A DNA stretch of 64,000 nucleotides from WHTI01 sp963826105 (GTDB lineage: Bacteria; Actinomycetota; CADDZG01; WHSQ01), in assembly GCA_963826105.1 (NCBI GenBank), contig CAWGWA010000013.1, positions 434,001 to 498,000 on the forward strand. Direction: 5' to 3'. The position numbers were made by a program, and so were the translations under genes. How positions within the stretch are numbered: position 1 is the first letter of the stretch; each line of letters begins with the position of its first letter. This document shows positions 17,494 to 27,891 of this stretch, one piece after another. Below the pieces are notes generated by a model. That model was given only the letters and a program-made list of their open reading frames with translations. It did no database searches and was not told the origin of the DNA.

Positions 17494-18287
17494 GCACGAC
17501 GAACGACGCGGTGCAGGTCGCACCGGTGGTTTCGTCGAGCGCCCGCGTCCTCTCCGCGTTCGGATGGCGCGCACTCGGTCCCATCCCGACGAGGTCTCGC
17601 AACGCGTGCCGGATCCAGGCTCATCTCGAAGGTGATGTGGGCGCGATCCCGCGGTTGGAGATGCCCTTCGCAGCTCGCCAGTACGAGGTCCTCCTTGTCG
17701 TCCTGAACCCGCAGGAGATCGAACGTCTCGATCAGCTCGGCGAGATGGTCGGGGGCCGGGATGACCACCACCGCGGTCCCCTTCGGATGGAGCGCGCGGG
17801 CGAACTCCGCGGGGTTGCGAGGCGAAAAGACATCGAGAAGGAGCCCCGTTCCTCCCGAGGCGAGCGGTATCCCCTTGTACACGTCGGCGACGAGGAAGGT
17901 GATGTCCCTGTGCCGCGCGGCTGCCATCCGCGGCCGCAGCTTTGGAGACGTCGATGCCGAATCGACACGCACTGCCGTCTCCGACAGAGGCGAGATAGTG
18001 ACCGGTCCCGGAGCCGACCTCGACGATGTAGCCGGGCCCGGGCGTGATCTCTCCGAGGTGCTCGGTCAAGGGATCGAAGTGGCCGCCGTCGAGGAATCGG
18101 GCCCGGGCCGCCAGCATCTCCGCACTGTCCCCGACGGTCTCGGGCAGTTTCCGGGTCGACGGCAACAGATTGACGTAACCCGACCGGGCAACATCGAAGG
18201 TATGGCGTGCGGGACAGACGAGCGAGCTCCTCTCGAGCGAGAGCCCTCGCCGCACAACGGACAGACGATCGCCTCCACACAATCCAT
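17471..18287 (-). pseudogene. RlmA-like rRNA (guanine-N1) methyltransferase, interrupted by three frame changes
   Basis: Starting at the ATG at 18287 (or 18299), the product begins VEAIVCPLCGEG, then in a second frame LVCPARHTFDVARSGYVNLL, completing the zinc-binding head of RlmA-type enzymes. EVGSGTGHYLASV is the SAM-binding motif I. The frame changes again near 17955, where ADVYKGIPL and LDVFSPRNPAEFARAL continue, and once more near 17610, ending in GMGPSARHP to TASFVVLSFG with stop at 17471. The first break is a G run (GAGGG where GAGGGG would keep frame). Such enzymes methylate a guanine in 23S rRNA helix 35. Conserved motifs on both sides of each break suggest sequencing indels. Confidence 0.7.
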
Positions 18288-18500
18288 GCCGCGCAGCATA
18301 AGTAGAGTGGGTGGGCGGTGGCCTCGATCTCCGGAGTTGGAACAGGGCGGGCGAGCCGGTCGGGGAGACCTGGTACGACGCAAGACGAACAGTCCACGAC
18401 CCGCCCACCTCCTAGGTTCGCCGGCATACGCCCTCGGGAGTAGGGGGGCGCACTCCGGGCGGGCGACGACAGCGGGCGGGCGGCGGCTTACCGTTGGTCG

Positions 18501-19727
18501 GTGGAAACGAAACGAGGACACGAGCGGCCGCAGTGGGGCCACGACCCCCGATGGGGTGGCCCACGGGCTTGGGGCCCTCCCGAGCGGTGGACCAAACACT
18601 CCCGGGGACGGACCTACGTGCTTCCGGCAGTGGTCGCCTTCATCCAGGTGTTGGGTACGTACTTCGCCTCTGACCACCAAACCGGGTTCCGGGACTTCGA
18701 CCTTGTGGCCGTGCTGCTCTTGCTGGCCGGTCCCGCCGCACTCGTGTTCCGGAACCTCTATCCCGTCCCGGTCCTTGGGATCGTTTTCGTCTCGACCGTG
18801 GCCTATGGCATCTCGGACTACCCGCGTGGGCCGATGTTCGTTGCTCTGTTCTTCGCTTCGATGAAAGCGGTGATGCGGGGACACCGGATCGCCTTCGTCG
18901 CGACGCTGGTGGGGATCTTCGTCTCCTTCCTGTGGGGTCCCGTGGTGGTGGGGACCGGGCCATCGCCCTCGTACGGGGAGATCCTCGGGGTCGGGGCGTG
19001 GCTCCTGTTCCTCGGTGTGGTTACCGAGTTCATGCGCTCGAAGCGCGCCGAAGCGATCGAGATGGCGCGGACCCGGCGCGAGGAGTCGCGCCGGCAACAG
19101 AGCGAAGAGCGCTTGCGCATCGCGCGCGACCTCCACGACGTGCTGGCTCACAACATCTCGTTGATCAACGTGCAGGCCGGTGTTGCCCTGCACCTCATGG
19201 ACGAGCGCCCCGAGCAGGCGCGCACCGCCCTCAGCGCGATCAAGGACGCAAGCAACGAGGCTCTGGGGGAGTTGCGTTCGGTCCTCGACGTCCTCCGGCT
19301 CGGGGAGGAAGGTGCCCCGCGCCGCCCGACCTCGGGACTGGCTCACATCGACGAGTTGATCGGACCCACGGAGGCCGCCGGGATCGAAGTCACGATGAAG
19401 GTATCGGGATCCCCGATGCAGCTGCCCCTGGACGTCGACCTCGCCGCCTTCCGTATCGTCCAAGAGAGCCTGACCAACGTCGCCCGGCACGCCGGCGACG
19501 CGGCCGTGACGATCGAGATCACCTACCGCGAGGATGAGTTGATCGTGCAGATCGACGACGACGGGAAGGGAGTCCCGACGGGGACCGCGGGCGGTGGGAA
19601 CGGCGTCCCTGGGATGAAGGAGCGGGCGGCCTCGCTCGGCGGCGAACTCCACGCCGGCCCCCGTGCCGGAGGCGGTTTCCGGGTACGGGCGGTTCTCCCG
19701 GTCGACGATGAGGAGGGAACATCGTGA
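18501..19727 (+). CDS. NarL-type sensor histidine kinase
   Basis: A 408-residue kinase starting at a GTG. About five transmembrane helices (residues 40-175) form a sensor with almost no extracytoplasmic domain. A short coiled linker (RSKRAEAIEMARTRREESR) leads to the HisKA_3 phosphoacceptor His212 in RDLHDVLAHNIS. The HATPase_c domain shows the N box ESLTNVARHA, DDGKGV and GMKERAASLGG. The partner regulator gene overlaps it by 4 bases. The architecture is DesK/NarX-like, which in several bacteria senses membrane or cell-wall state; the signal here is unknown. Confidence 0.92.
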   Translation: METKRGHERPQWGHDPRWGGPRAWGPPERWTKHSRGRTYVLPAVVAFIQVLGTYFASDHQTGFRDFDLVAVLLLLAGPAALVFRNLYPVPVLGIVFVSTVAYGISDYPRGPMFVALFFASMKAVMRGHRIAFVATLVGIFVSFLWGPVVVGTGPSPSYGEILGVGAWLLFLGVVTEFMRSKRAEAIEMARTRREESRRQQSEERLRIARDLHDVLAHNISLINVQAGVALHLMDERPEQARTALSAIKDASNEALGELRSVLDVLRLGEEGAPRRPTSGLAHIDELIGPTEAAGIEVTMKVSGSPMQLPLDVDLAAFRIVQESLTNVARHAGDAAVTIEITYREDELIVQIDDDGKGVPTGTAGGGNGVPGMKERAASLGGELHAGPRAGGGFRVRAVLPVDDEEGTS

Positions 19728-20389
19728 CCTCGGTGTTGCTGGCCGACGACCAGGCTCTCGTGCGCGCCGGATTCCGCGCCCTGATCGATGCTCAAGGTGA
19801 CCTCGAGGTCGTCGGCGAAGCATCGGACGGTGCCGAGGCGGTGGCGCTGACGTCGAGTCTCAAACCAGACGTTGTTCTGATGGACATCCGCATGCCAAAC
19901 ATGGACGGCCTCGAGGCGACGCGCGCGATCGCAACCGATCCTGCTCTCGATGGTGTCCGCATCATCATCCTCACGACCTTCGATCTCGATGAGTATGTGT
20001 TCGAGGCCCTGCGTATCGGCGCTGCCGGGTTCCTGGTCAAGAGCACCGAGCCCGAAGAGCTGCTGCACGCGGTCCGAGTGGTCGCCGAGGGCGAGGCGCT
20101 GTTGTCACCGAGCATCACGAGGAAGCTCGTGGCGGAGTTCGCCGCGGAGGCGAAGCAACCGCAGGAGACCCCGGCGCTCGACGCGCTGACCGACCGCGAG
20201 CGCGAGGTGATGTCTCTGGTGGCCGAGGGGCTCTCCAACGAGGAGATCGCCGAGCGCCTCGTCGTCAGCCCCGCGACCGCCAAGACCCACGTCAGCCGGG
20301 CGATGGTCAAGCTCCACGCCCGCGACCGCGCTCAATTGGTCGTGTTCGCCTACGAATCGGGCCTCGTTCGCCCGGGATGGCAGGGCTAG
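19724..20389 (+). CDS. NarL/LuxR-family response regulator
   Basis: A 221-residue regulator starting at GTGA, overlapping the kinase stop. The receiver domain has the acidic pair DD at 8-9 and phosphoacceptor Asp54 in LMDIRMPNMDG, with Lys in FLVKST. The C-terminal LuxR helix-turn-helix (LTDREREVMSLVAEGLSNEEIAERL, split by helix turns) occupies about residues 150-210. It forms a two-component system with the preceding kinase. The SHOCT-domain membrane protein downstream may be a target, which is inference from proximity. Confidence 0.93.
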   Translation: MTSVLLADDQALVRAGFRALIDAQGDLEVVGEASDGAEAVALTSSLKPDVVLMDIRMPNMDGLEATRAIATDPALDGVRIIILTTFDLDEYVFEALRIGAAGFLVKSTEPEELLHAVRVVAEGEALLSPSITRKLVAEFAAEAKQPQETPALDALTDREREVMSLVAEGLSNEEIAERLVVSPATAKTHVSRAMVKLHARDRAQLVVFAYESGLVRPGWQG

Positions 20390-20540
20390 GCCTACTCCCT
20401 CCGCGGTAGTTACGGCGCCCGTCTGCGCCGGTCGTCGTAAGCCAAGTGCATCCCTCCGGGCGACGACTTCTCACCTCCGTTTCTCGACCATGGGTGAGGT
20501 CCGGTCGGAGAGTCCGGCCGCAACGATCGAGGAGGTCGAG

Positions 20541-20801
20541 ATGACATTTGCAGCAGAGTTACTCGCCGGCGCCGGTGAATGGGGGCACCACGGAGGATGG
20601 TGGCCGATCTTCCCCATCCGGTGGTTCCTGTTCATCGGGTTCGTCGTGTTCACGATCTTCCGTCGCCGGCGCTTCGGCGGCCCGTGGCACCACACCCACT
20701 CGGCCGAGGGCGTTCTCGGCGAGCGCTACGCGAAGGGCGAGATCGACGAAGACGAGTACCGCAAGCGATTGGGAGTTCTCAAGCAAGAGCGCAAGTCCTG
20801 A
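20541..20801 (+). CDS. Small SHOCT-domain membrane protein
   Basis: An 86-residue protein from the ATG at 20541 after GAGGAGG. It has one transmembrane helix (about residues 22-40), a basic RRRRF stop-transfer and a C-terminal SHOCT motif (GERYAKGEIDEDEYRKRLGVL), a short domain found at protein ends and thought to mediate oligomerisation. Two strong hairpins follow the gene. It lies downstream of a NarL-type two-component pair. Confidence 0.8.
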   Translation: MTFAAELLAGAGEWGHHGGWWPIFPIRWFLFIGFVVFTIFRRRRFGGPWHHTHSAEGVLGERYAKGEIDEDEYRKRLGVLKQERKS

Positions 20802-20811
20802 ACCCGGCTCC

Positions 20812-20843
20812 GTGGGAAGGAGGTCCCCCCGCCTCCTTCCCAC
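20812..20843 (+). terminator. Terminator-like hairpin after the SHOCT gene
   Basis: GTGGGAAGGAGG (20812-20823) pairs perfectly with CCTCCTTCCCAC (20832-20843). It is the first of two adjacent strong stems and has no T run. Confidence 0.6.
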
Positions 20844-20864
20844 AGCCGCCGAGGTCCCGCTCAC

Positions 20865-20896
20865 CGACCGGCGCACCGAACGAAGTGCGCCGGTCG
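20865..20896. terminator. Second terminator-like hairpin
   Basis: CGACCGGCGCAC (20865-20876) pairs perfectly with GTGCGCCGGTCG (20885-20896). It may end transcription from either side, given the minus-strand remnant that follows. Confidence 0.55.
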
Positions 20897-21166
20897 GCTT
20901 GACTTCAAGGTCAAGGATCGGGAGATCGGGCACCTCCACGGGCATCCCGAGCTTCACGAAGCTGTTCCAGAGGTTCACCTTCATCGTCTGCCAGATGTTG
21001 CTCCCCGGAAGCGAGGACATCATCAGAACCAATAGGTGAAGATGTTCCAGAAGGTTGCGACGATCATGACGCCGAGTTCGATCAGGGTCATCGCGCCGAT
21101 CTCGGTCCAGACCTCCGAGAAATCGGCGATCTCGGGCAGCGCGAAGAAGAGAGGTGGGCGTAGCAT
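20897..21166 (-). pseudogene. Probable remnant of a YbhN/LPG-synthase-type membrane protein
   Basis: From the ATG at 21166 a 47-codon frame reads FALPEIADFSEVWTEIGA, then VMIVATFWNIFTYWF and stops at 21023. A neighbouring frame continues as LMMSSLPGSNIWQTMKVNLW. This resembles an internal stretch of the lysylphosphatidylglycerol-synthase-like transmembrane family, which often accompanies PAP2 phosphatases. The expected remaining helices are missing and the reading frame is broken, so it looks like a decayed fragment. The identification rests on memory of the family pattern. Confidence 0.4.
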
Positions 21167-21207
21167 CAAACCGGAACCATCGATGTGGGACCAGATACGG
21201 AGAGTTG

Positions 21208-21876
21208 ATGGACGAGCGAAGTCGACTTCGGCGGTTATGGGACCACGTCATCCATCCGTCGCGGCGCGCTCACGGGATCAGGGTCATCGCGGCGATCGTC
21301 ATCCTGTTGATCTCGGCGATACCCATCGAGCCGTTGGGGATCGGCGAGACCGAGCGTTCCATCTTCGAAACGATCAACCAGTTGCCGGACGCCCTCGTGT
21401 GGGTCCTTGCGCCGATCATGGAACTCGGGAATTTCCTAGCGGTTCTCCTGGTTCCTCTGGTTGCGTTGTGGGTGACCAAGCGCAAGCGGATCGCGCTCGA
21501 CCTCGTGCTCAGCGGGGTCGGCGCGTGGCTTGTCGCCATGCTCCTCAAGCAGGCATTCGGCCGGGGCCGTCCGGGCGACCTCCTCCTCGACGTGATCTTC
21601 CGGGCCAATGCGCCGGAGAGCGGGCTCGGTTTCGTTTCCGGTCACTCCGCGGTGGCGACCGCCTTGGCGACGGTCATCGCCGCCTATGCCGGTCCGGCCC
21701 TCACGGTCATCGTCGCGGTCCTCGCCGCAGGAGTCGCCTTCGCCCGGATCTACGTGGGGGCCCATCTCCCGCTCGACGTCATCGGGGGAGCGGCCCTCGG
21801 GTGGGCGATCGGATCCCTGGTGCACTTCCTGGTGCTTCCCGAGGTCCTCGGCGACGACGACGCCGAGCTCGAATAG
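21208..21876 (+). CDS. PAP2-family membrane phosphatase
   Basis: About 222 residues from the ATG at 21208, after CGGAGAG. There are five or six hydrophobic helices. The three phosphatase motifs are intact: KQAFGRGRP (K-x6-RP), SGHS in VSGHSAVATA and ARIYVGAHLPLDV (R-x5-H). Such enzymes dephosphorylate lipid phosphates, for example undecaprenyl pyrophosphate or phosphatidic acid, at the membrane face. The substrate is not determined. The YbhN-like fragment beside it, on the other strand, suggests a formerly larger lipid-handling locus. Confidence 0.85.
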   Translation: MDERSRLRRLWDHVIHPSRRAHGIRVIAAIVILLISAIPIEPLGIGETERSIFETINQLPDALVWVLAPIMELGNFLAVLLVPLVALWVTKRKRIALDLVLSGVGAWLVAMLLKQAFGRGRPGDLLLDVIFRANAPESGLGFVSGHSAVATALATVIAAYAGPALTVIVAVLAAGVAFARIYVGAHLPLDVIGGAALGWAIGSLVHFLVLPEVLGDDDAELE

Positions 21877-21967
21877 ATGGCGTCGATGCCTTCCCTCCCG
21901 GGTCCTCCCGGGCGTAGAATCACAGCCTGGTAGTTACAGGCGGGTCACTTGCCGGAGATGCTTGCTA

Positions 21968-21983
21968 TCGAACGTATGTTCGA
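21968..21983 (+). promoter_or_regulatory. LexA (SOS) box upstream of recA
   Basis: TCGAACGTATGTTCGA is a perfect 16-bp palindrome apart from the central bases and matches the actinobacterial LexA box. It lies about 147 bases before the recA start. LexA is encoded at 34919-35560. Confidence 0.9.
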
Positions 21984-22059
21984 TAGAGTACCGAGTGGGC
22001 CTCTTTGGGGGGCTGCCGGACCGCAAAGACAAGGGGCCGGGGAGCGTGTACCGGTTTCG

Positions 22060-22081
22060 TGTCACACCCCCTCTTTAGGTT
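22060..22081 (+). promoter_or_regulatory. PafBC/RecA-NDp-like promoter element of recA
   Basis: TGTCACAC is followed after exactly 8 bases by TAGGTT (22076-22081), fitting the TTGTCRgtg-N8-TAnnnT form of the LexA-independent DNA-damage promoter known from mycobacteria, though GTG is CAC here. The same element is found before the LysM gene at 37457. Confidence 0.55.
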
Positions 22082-22129
22082 CGAAGCCGACCGATGAGAT
22101 AGCTGGCACGAGCAACGGGAGGAACTCAA

Positions 22130-23257
22130 GTGGCGATCAAGCAGACTCGGGACGCGGTGTCGAATGCCAAGGGCAGCGAGAAGGGACGCGACCAGGCGAT
22201 CGAGAGCGCGCTGGCGCAGATCGAGAAGGCCCACGGCAAGGGGGCGATCATGCGCCTCGGCGACGGTGGCCTGATCGGTGACGTCGAGGTCATCTCGACC
22301 GGTTCGCTCGCCCTCGACCTCGCGCTGGGGGTCGGCGGACTCCCGACCGGTCGCATCGTCGAGATCTACGGTCCCGAAGGTTCCGGAAAGACCACTCTGT
22401 CGCTGCACGTGGTTGCCGAGGCTCAGAAGGCCGGGGGCCTGGTGGCCTTCATCGACGCCGAGCACGCGCTCGACCCGGCCTACGCGAAGGCGCTCGGGGT
22501 CGACACCGACAACCTCTTGGTGTCGCAGCCGGACACCGGCGAGCAGGCCCTCGAGATCGCCGACACCCTGGTCCGCTCCGGTGCGATGAGCGTGATCGTG
22601 ATCGACTCGGTCGCCGCGCTCGTGCCCCGGGCCGAGATCGAAGGCGAGATGGGCGACTCGCACGTCGGGCTCCAGGCTCGCCTGATGTCCCAGGCGTTGC
22701 GCAAGCTCGCCGGCAACGTCAACCGATCCAACACGATCTTCATCTTCATCAACCAGCTGCGCGAGAAGATCGGGGTCATGTTCGGTTCTCCCGAGACGAC
22801 GCCGGGTGGACGTGCGCTGAAGTTCTACTCGTCGGTGCGCCTCGACGTGCGGCGGATCGATTCGCTCAAGGACGGCGCCGAGATCGTGGGCTCCCGGGTG
22901 CGGGTCAAGGTCGTGAAGAACAAGGTCGCCGCTCCGTTCCGCAAGGCCGAGTTCGACATCCAGTACGGGACCGGTATCTCCAAGGAGGGCAGCCTCCTCG
23001 ACGTCGCGATCGAAGAAGGCATCGTCCGGAAGTCGGGGGCCTGGTTCATCTACGGGGACGACCAGCTCGGACAGGGTCGGGAGAACGCCAAGACGTTCCT
23101 CGCCGAGAACGCCGACATCGCGGCCGAGATCGAGCTCAAGATCAAGGACAAGCTCGGACTCATCCGATCCAACGACGAGGTGGTCGACGTCACCGACTCC
23201 CGGGCTGAAGTCGATGATGAGCTCGAGGACGACGAGGGCACCGCGAAGACGGCGTAG
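22130..23257 (+). CDS. recA: Recombinase RecA
   Basis: A 375-residue protein starting at a GTG behind GGGAGGA. The ATP-binding loop GPEGSGKT, the NQLREKIGVMFG L2 region with GGRALKFY, and the C-terminal acidic tail are typical of RecA. It forms filaments on single-stranded DNA, drives strand exchange and activates LexA self-cleavage. recX follows after 3 bases. A LexA box and a second damage-type promoter element lie upstream, so SOS induction is expected. No intein interrupts it. Confidence 0.99.
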   Translation: MAIKQTRDAVSNAKGSEKGRDQAIESALAQIEKAHGKGAIMRLGDGGLIGDVEVISTGSLALDLALGVGGLPTGRIVEIYGPEGSGKTTLSLHVVAEAQKAGGLVAFIDAEHALDPAYAKALGVDTDNLLVSQPDTGEQALEIADTLVRSGAMSVIVIDSVAALVPRAEIEGEMGDSHVGLQARLMSQALRKLAGNVNRSNTIFIFINQLREKIGVMFGSPETTPGGRALKFYSSVRLDVRRIDSLKDGAEIVGSRVRVKVVKNKVAAPFRKAEFDIQYGTGISKEGSLLDVAIEEGIVRKSGAWFIYGDDQLGQGRENAKTFLAENADIAAEIELKIKDKLGLIRSNDEVVDVTDSRAEVDDELEDDEGTAKTA

Positions 23258-23260
23258 CCG

Positions 23261-23788
23261 ATGGCCATCAGCAAGACCTCGCCCCGACCGCAATTGCGGC
23301 TGGTGGTCGATACGGAAGCCGATGCTTTCAAGGACGCGATGGAACTCGCCGGGAAGTTCCTGGCCCGACGAGCTCGTTCCGAGCGAGAGGTCCGGGCCAA
23401 GCTCGTCGAAGGCGACTTCACCACGGACGTCGTCGAGCGCACGATCGAACGCCTGGTCGAGCTCGAGCTGGTCGACGACCACGAATTCGCCCGGCAGTGG
23501 ATCGAGGATCGGGTCCGGCGACGCGGACTGGGGGCCCGGGCACTGATCTCCGAACTTCAGGGCAAGGGGATCTCCCGCGAGGTCGCCGCGGACGTCCTCG
23601 CGGAGTCCGATCTCGACGAGACCGCCCAGGCGACCGAGCTGGCGGTCCGCTTCGCCAGGAAGGTGGCTCATCGCCCCCTCCGCGAGCAGGCGGGCAAGAT
23701 CATGGAGATGCTGGCCCGCAGGGGTATCGAACGTGACGCCGCGGAGGCCGCCATCCGGGCGGTACTGCCCCCCGAGGGCTGGGACTGA
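23261..23788 (+). CDS. recX: Regulatory protein RecX
   Basis: A 175-residue protein 3 bases after recA, a standard pairing. The three-helix repeats typical of RecX are visible (RARSEREVRAKLVEGDFTTD, LVDDHEFARQWIEDRVRRRG, then the C-terminal HRPLREQAGKIMEMLARRG). RecX caps and limits RecA filaments. The first 25 residues are a variable tail. Co-transcription with recA is expected. Confidence 0.95.
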   Translation: MAISKTSPRPQLRLVVDTEADAFKDAMELAGKFLARRARSEREVRAKLVEGDFTTDVVERTIERLVELELVDDHEFARQWIEDRVRRRGLGARALISELQGKGISREVAADVLAESDLDETAQATELAVRFARKVAHRPLREQAGKIMEMLARRGIERDAAEAAIRAVLPPEGWD

Positions 23789-24106
23789 GGCTCAGCCCCG
23801 GCCGAGAGTGGGTGCTTTAGGGGTCCGAAGGGCTTACCATGTGGCTCAAGAACAAAAACCATGTCTTCCCAGACGTACGAACGAACAAGCGAGAGAGATC
23901 TTTGAGACCGTTCGAGTTCACCGCAACAGCCAAACGCCCCCTGGGGCCCGATTTGTCCTGTTGCCCTGACCTGCGCTTACCGACCACAGAGCTTCTCTAA
24001 CCTCACGCGGCTGACTCTCGCCGCCTGAACTCGCCTGCTCGGCCGTACCGGGTGACCCGGCTGTACGCCGTGTTCAACCCGGGGAAGCTGAGAAAGGAGC
24101 AAAGGG
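23789..24106 (+). other. Intergenic region between recX and rny
   Basis: About 318 bases without a convincing gene, tRNA or terminator. It ends in a good ribosome site (GAAAGGAGC) for rny, so it probably holds the rny promoter and leader. Only short GC inverted repeats, such as CCGGGTGACCCGG near 24046-24060, are seen. Confidence 0.5.
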
Positions 24107-25639
<1,533 letters not shown>

Positions 25640-25709
25640 GGCGTCCGAATCCCACCGGGTGGAGCGATGGTGGGACGAGGATGCCGAAATAGTCAGTAGG
25701 GTCGTCGGC

Positions 25710-27122
25710 GTGAAGACCGAGGATCGTACGTATTTCATCCGGACCTTCGGGTGCCAGATGAACGAGCACGATTCCGAGCGTCTCGCGGGCATGCTCGAGG
25801 CTGAGGGATACACCCCGGCCTCGAGCACCGAGGACGCCAGCGTGGTGCTGTTCAACACCTGCTGCATCCGCGAGAACGCCGACACGCGCCTCTACGGCAA
25901 CCTCGGGCACGTCAAGTCGATCAAGGACCGGCAGCCGGGCAAGAAGATCGTGGTGGCCGGTTGCCTTGCCCAGAAGGACCGGAGCCTGATCCAGAAGAAG
26001 GCGCCGTACGTCGACGTCGTGCTCGGGACCCACAACCTGTCGAGCCTTCCGAGGCTGCTGCGCGATTCGGAGACGGGGCCCTCGTTCGAGATCCTCGAGC
26101 AGACCGAGACGTTCCCATCGGCGTTGCCGACCCGCAGGAACTCACCGTGGCACGCATGGGTATCGATCTCGATCGGGTGCAACAACTCGTGCACGTTCTG
26201 CATCGTTCCGGCGGTCCGGGGACGCGAAGAGTCCCGGCGGATGGGGGACATCGTCAGCGAGGTGGAGCGCTTGGTCGACGATGGAGTCGTTGAGGTCACG
26301 CTCCTCGGACAGAACGTGAACTCCTACGGGCGGGACCTCGATGGGACCCCGATGTTCGCCAAGCTCCTCTACGCGCTGGACAACGTGGAAGGACTGAAGC
26401 GAGTGCGGTTCACGAGCCCTCACCCGAAGGACTTCCGCGCCGACAGCGTGAGGGCGATGGCGGAATGCGGTGTCGTCTGCGAGCACATCCATCTTCCGGT
26501 GCAGTCGGGCTCCGATCGCCTGCTGAAGCTCATGAAGCGTGCCTACACCCAGGAGAGGTATCTCGAGAAGGTCCGCATGGTGCGAGCCGCGATCCCCGAC
26601 GTGGCGATCACCACCGACATCATCGTGGGCTTCCCCGGGGAGACCGAGGCCGACTTCGCCCAGACGTTGGCGCTCGTGTCCGAGGTCCGGTACGACAGCG
26701 CCTACACCTTCCAGTACTCCCCCCGACCCATGACCGCGGCGGCCGATATGCCCGACCACCTGCCCAAAGAGGTCGTCCAGGAACGTTACGAACGTCTCGC
26801 ATCTCTCCAGGATGAGATCGCGGTCGAACGCAACGCCCGTCACCTCGGCGAGACCGCGGAGCTACTCGTCGAGGGGATCTCCAAGAAGGACCCCGGGCGT
26901 CTCACCGGACGCACTCGGACCAACAAGCTCGTCCACTTCCCGGATGACGGGGCGACCGAAGGCACCTTCAGAGATGTCGTGATCACCGCGACCCACCCGC
27001 ACCACCTCCAAGGTGAATCGGCCGGCGCTCCCGTTGCGACGACTACCGCGACGTCGCGGTCGCGCATGGCGCTACCGCTCGTGGCAGCGTCCGCCACCAC
27101 CGGCTGCTCTAGCTGCTCGTAG
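25710..27122 (+). CDS. miaB: tRNA-2-methylthio-N6-isopentenyladenosine synthase MiaB
   Basis: About 470 residues from the GTG at 25710; the frame opens earlier at 25659 but the conserved region starts here (TYFIRTFGCQMNEHDSE). The UPF0004 domain cysteines are in FGCQMN, NTCCIREN and AGCLAQ. The radical-SAM cluster motif is CNNSCTFC. A TRAM domain near HFPDDG closes the protein. It adds the methylthio group to i6A37 of tRNAs, with the i6A made by MiaA encoded 0.8 kb downstream. Confidence 0.97.
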   Translation: MKTEDRTYFIRTFGCQMNEHDSERLAGMLEAEGYTPASSTEDASVVLFNTCCIRENADTRLYGNLGHVKSIKDRQPGKKIVVAGCLAQKDRSLIQKKAPYVDVVLGTHNLSSLPRLLRDSETGPSFEILEQTETFPSALPTRRNSPWHAWVSISIGCNNSCTFCIVPAVRGREESRRMGDIVSEVERLVDDGVVEVTLLGQNVNSYGRDLDGTPMFAKLLYALDNVEGLKRVRFTSPHPKDFRADSVRAMAECGVVCEHIHLPVQSGSDRLLKLMKRAYTQERYLEKVRMVRAAIPDVAITTDIIVGFPGETEADFAQTLALVSEVRYDSAYTFQYSPRPMTAAADMPDHLPKEVVQERYERLASLQDEIAVERNARHLGETAELLVEGISKKDPGRLTGRTRTNKLVHFPDDGATEGTFRDVVITATHPHHLQGESAGAPVATTTATSRSRMALPLVAASATTGCSSCS

Positions 27123-27135
27123 CCACGAGGACCTC

Positions 27136-27891
27136 GTGCTGAGCGGTGCGATCGTCCCGCATGCACCTCTCCTTGCGATCGGCGCGAACTCCGATGGCAT
27201 CCCGGAAGCGATAACTATGATCGGCCACGCGCTCGAGAAGGTTCGTTCGATCGCATGCGATGTCGTAGTCCTCGTCGGCCCCCACGGTGCCACGGACGGT
27301 GTTTATCGGAGTCCGGGCGGCTCCCTGGGCGGATCCGGGGCGCCGGACCTGCAGGCCGATGCCGCGGAGAGTGAGATGTCGCAGGTATTCGCCGACGCGT
27401 GGGGTGTATCCGAGATCGAGGGCTCCGACCACGGCGTGGTCGTTCCTCTATTGCTCGATGCGCTCCCCCCGGTACCGGTCGTCGCCTGCACCTTGAAAGG
27501 TTGGACCGGGAACTCAACCGGCCCGGGCACCGAGGGCGATCCCGGCGACTCCATGGCGAGCGCAACGCGGTTGGGTGATGCGATCGTGTCCCTGGCGGTC
27601 GATCGGTCCATCCTGGTCGTGGCGAGCGCACATTCCTCGGCGGCACTTTCTCCTCGCGCTCCGTTGACCGAACGGCCTGAAGGCCCGCGGCTCGACGAAC
27701 GGATCCTCGGCGCGCTGCGGAGCGATCCGGGAGGCTTGCTGGAGATCCCAGCCTCGGAGTGGGGCGCCGGTGGCGCCTGCGGGGCAGGGCCGTTGACCCT
27801 GTTCGGTCGTCTGTTCGCCGGGCGGTCCTGCGAAGTGCTCGCGTACGAGGCACCCGTCGGCGTCGGCTATCTCGTGGCCCAGGTGCCGTGA
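27136..27891 (+). CDS. Class III extradiol dioxygenase-like (LigB/MEMO-type) protein
   Basis: About 251 residues from the GTG at 27136 after GAGGA. It opens with SGAIVPHAPLLAIG and continues with VVLVGPHG and SDHGVVVPLLL, the LigB/MEMO fold pattern with metal-binding His positions. It lies between miaB and miaA, where mycobacteria carry a similar gene. True ring-cleaving activity is unlikely to be deducible; the family also includes non-enzymatic MEMO-like members. Its stop overlaps the miaA start by 4 bases. Confidence 0.78.
   Translation: MLSGAIVPHAPLLAIGANSDGIPEAITMIGHALEKVRSIACDVVVLVGPHGATDGVYRSPGGSLGGSGAPDLQADAAESEMSQVFADAWGVSEIEGSDHGVVVPLLLDALPPVPVVACTLKGWTGNSTGPGTEGDPGDSMASATRLGDAIVSLAVDRSILVVASAHSSAALSPRAPLTERPEGPRLDERILGALRSDPGGLLEIPASEWGAGGACGAGPLTLFGRLFAGRSCEVLAYEAPVGVGYLVAQVP

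Noticed and set aside
18066..19823. Long minus-strand frame across the NarL kinase gene
   Set aside because: Shadow frame; only its short segment near 18240-18287 (VEAIVCPLCGEG) is used, as the start of the RlmA-like gene.
23789..24106. A gene or tRNA between recX and rny
   Set aside because: No open frame with a ribosome site and no cloverleaf could be drawn.
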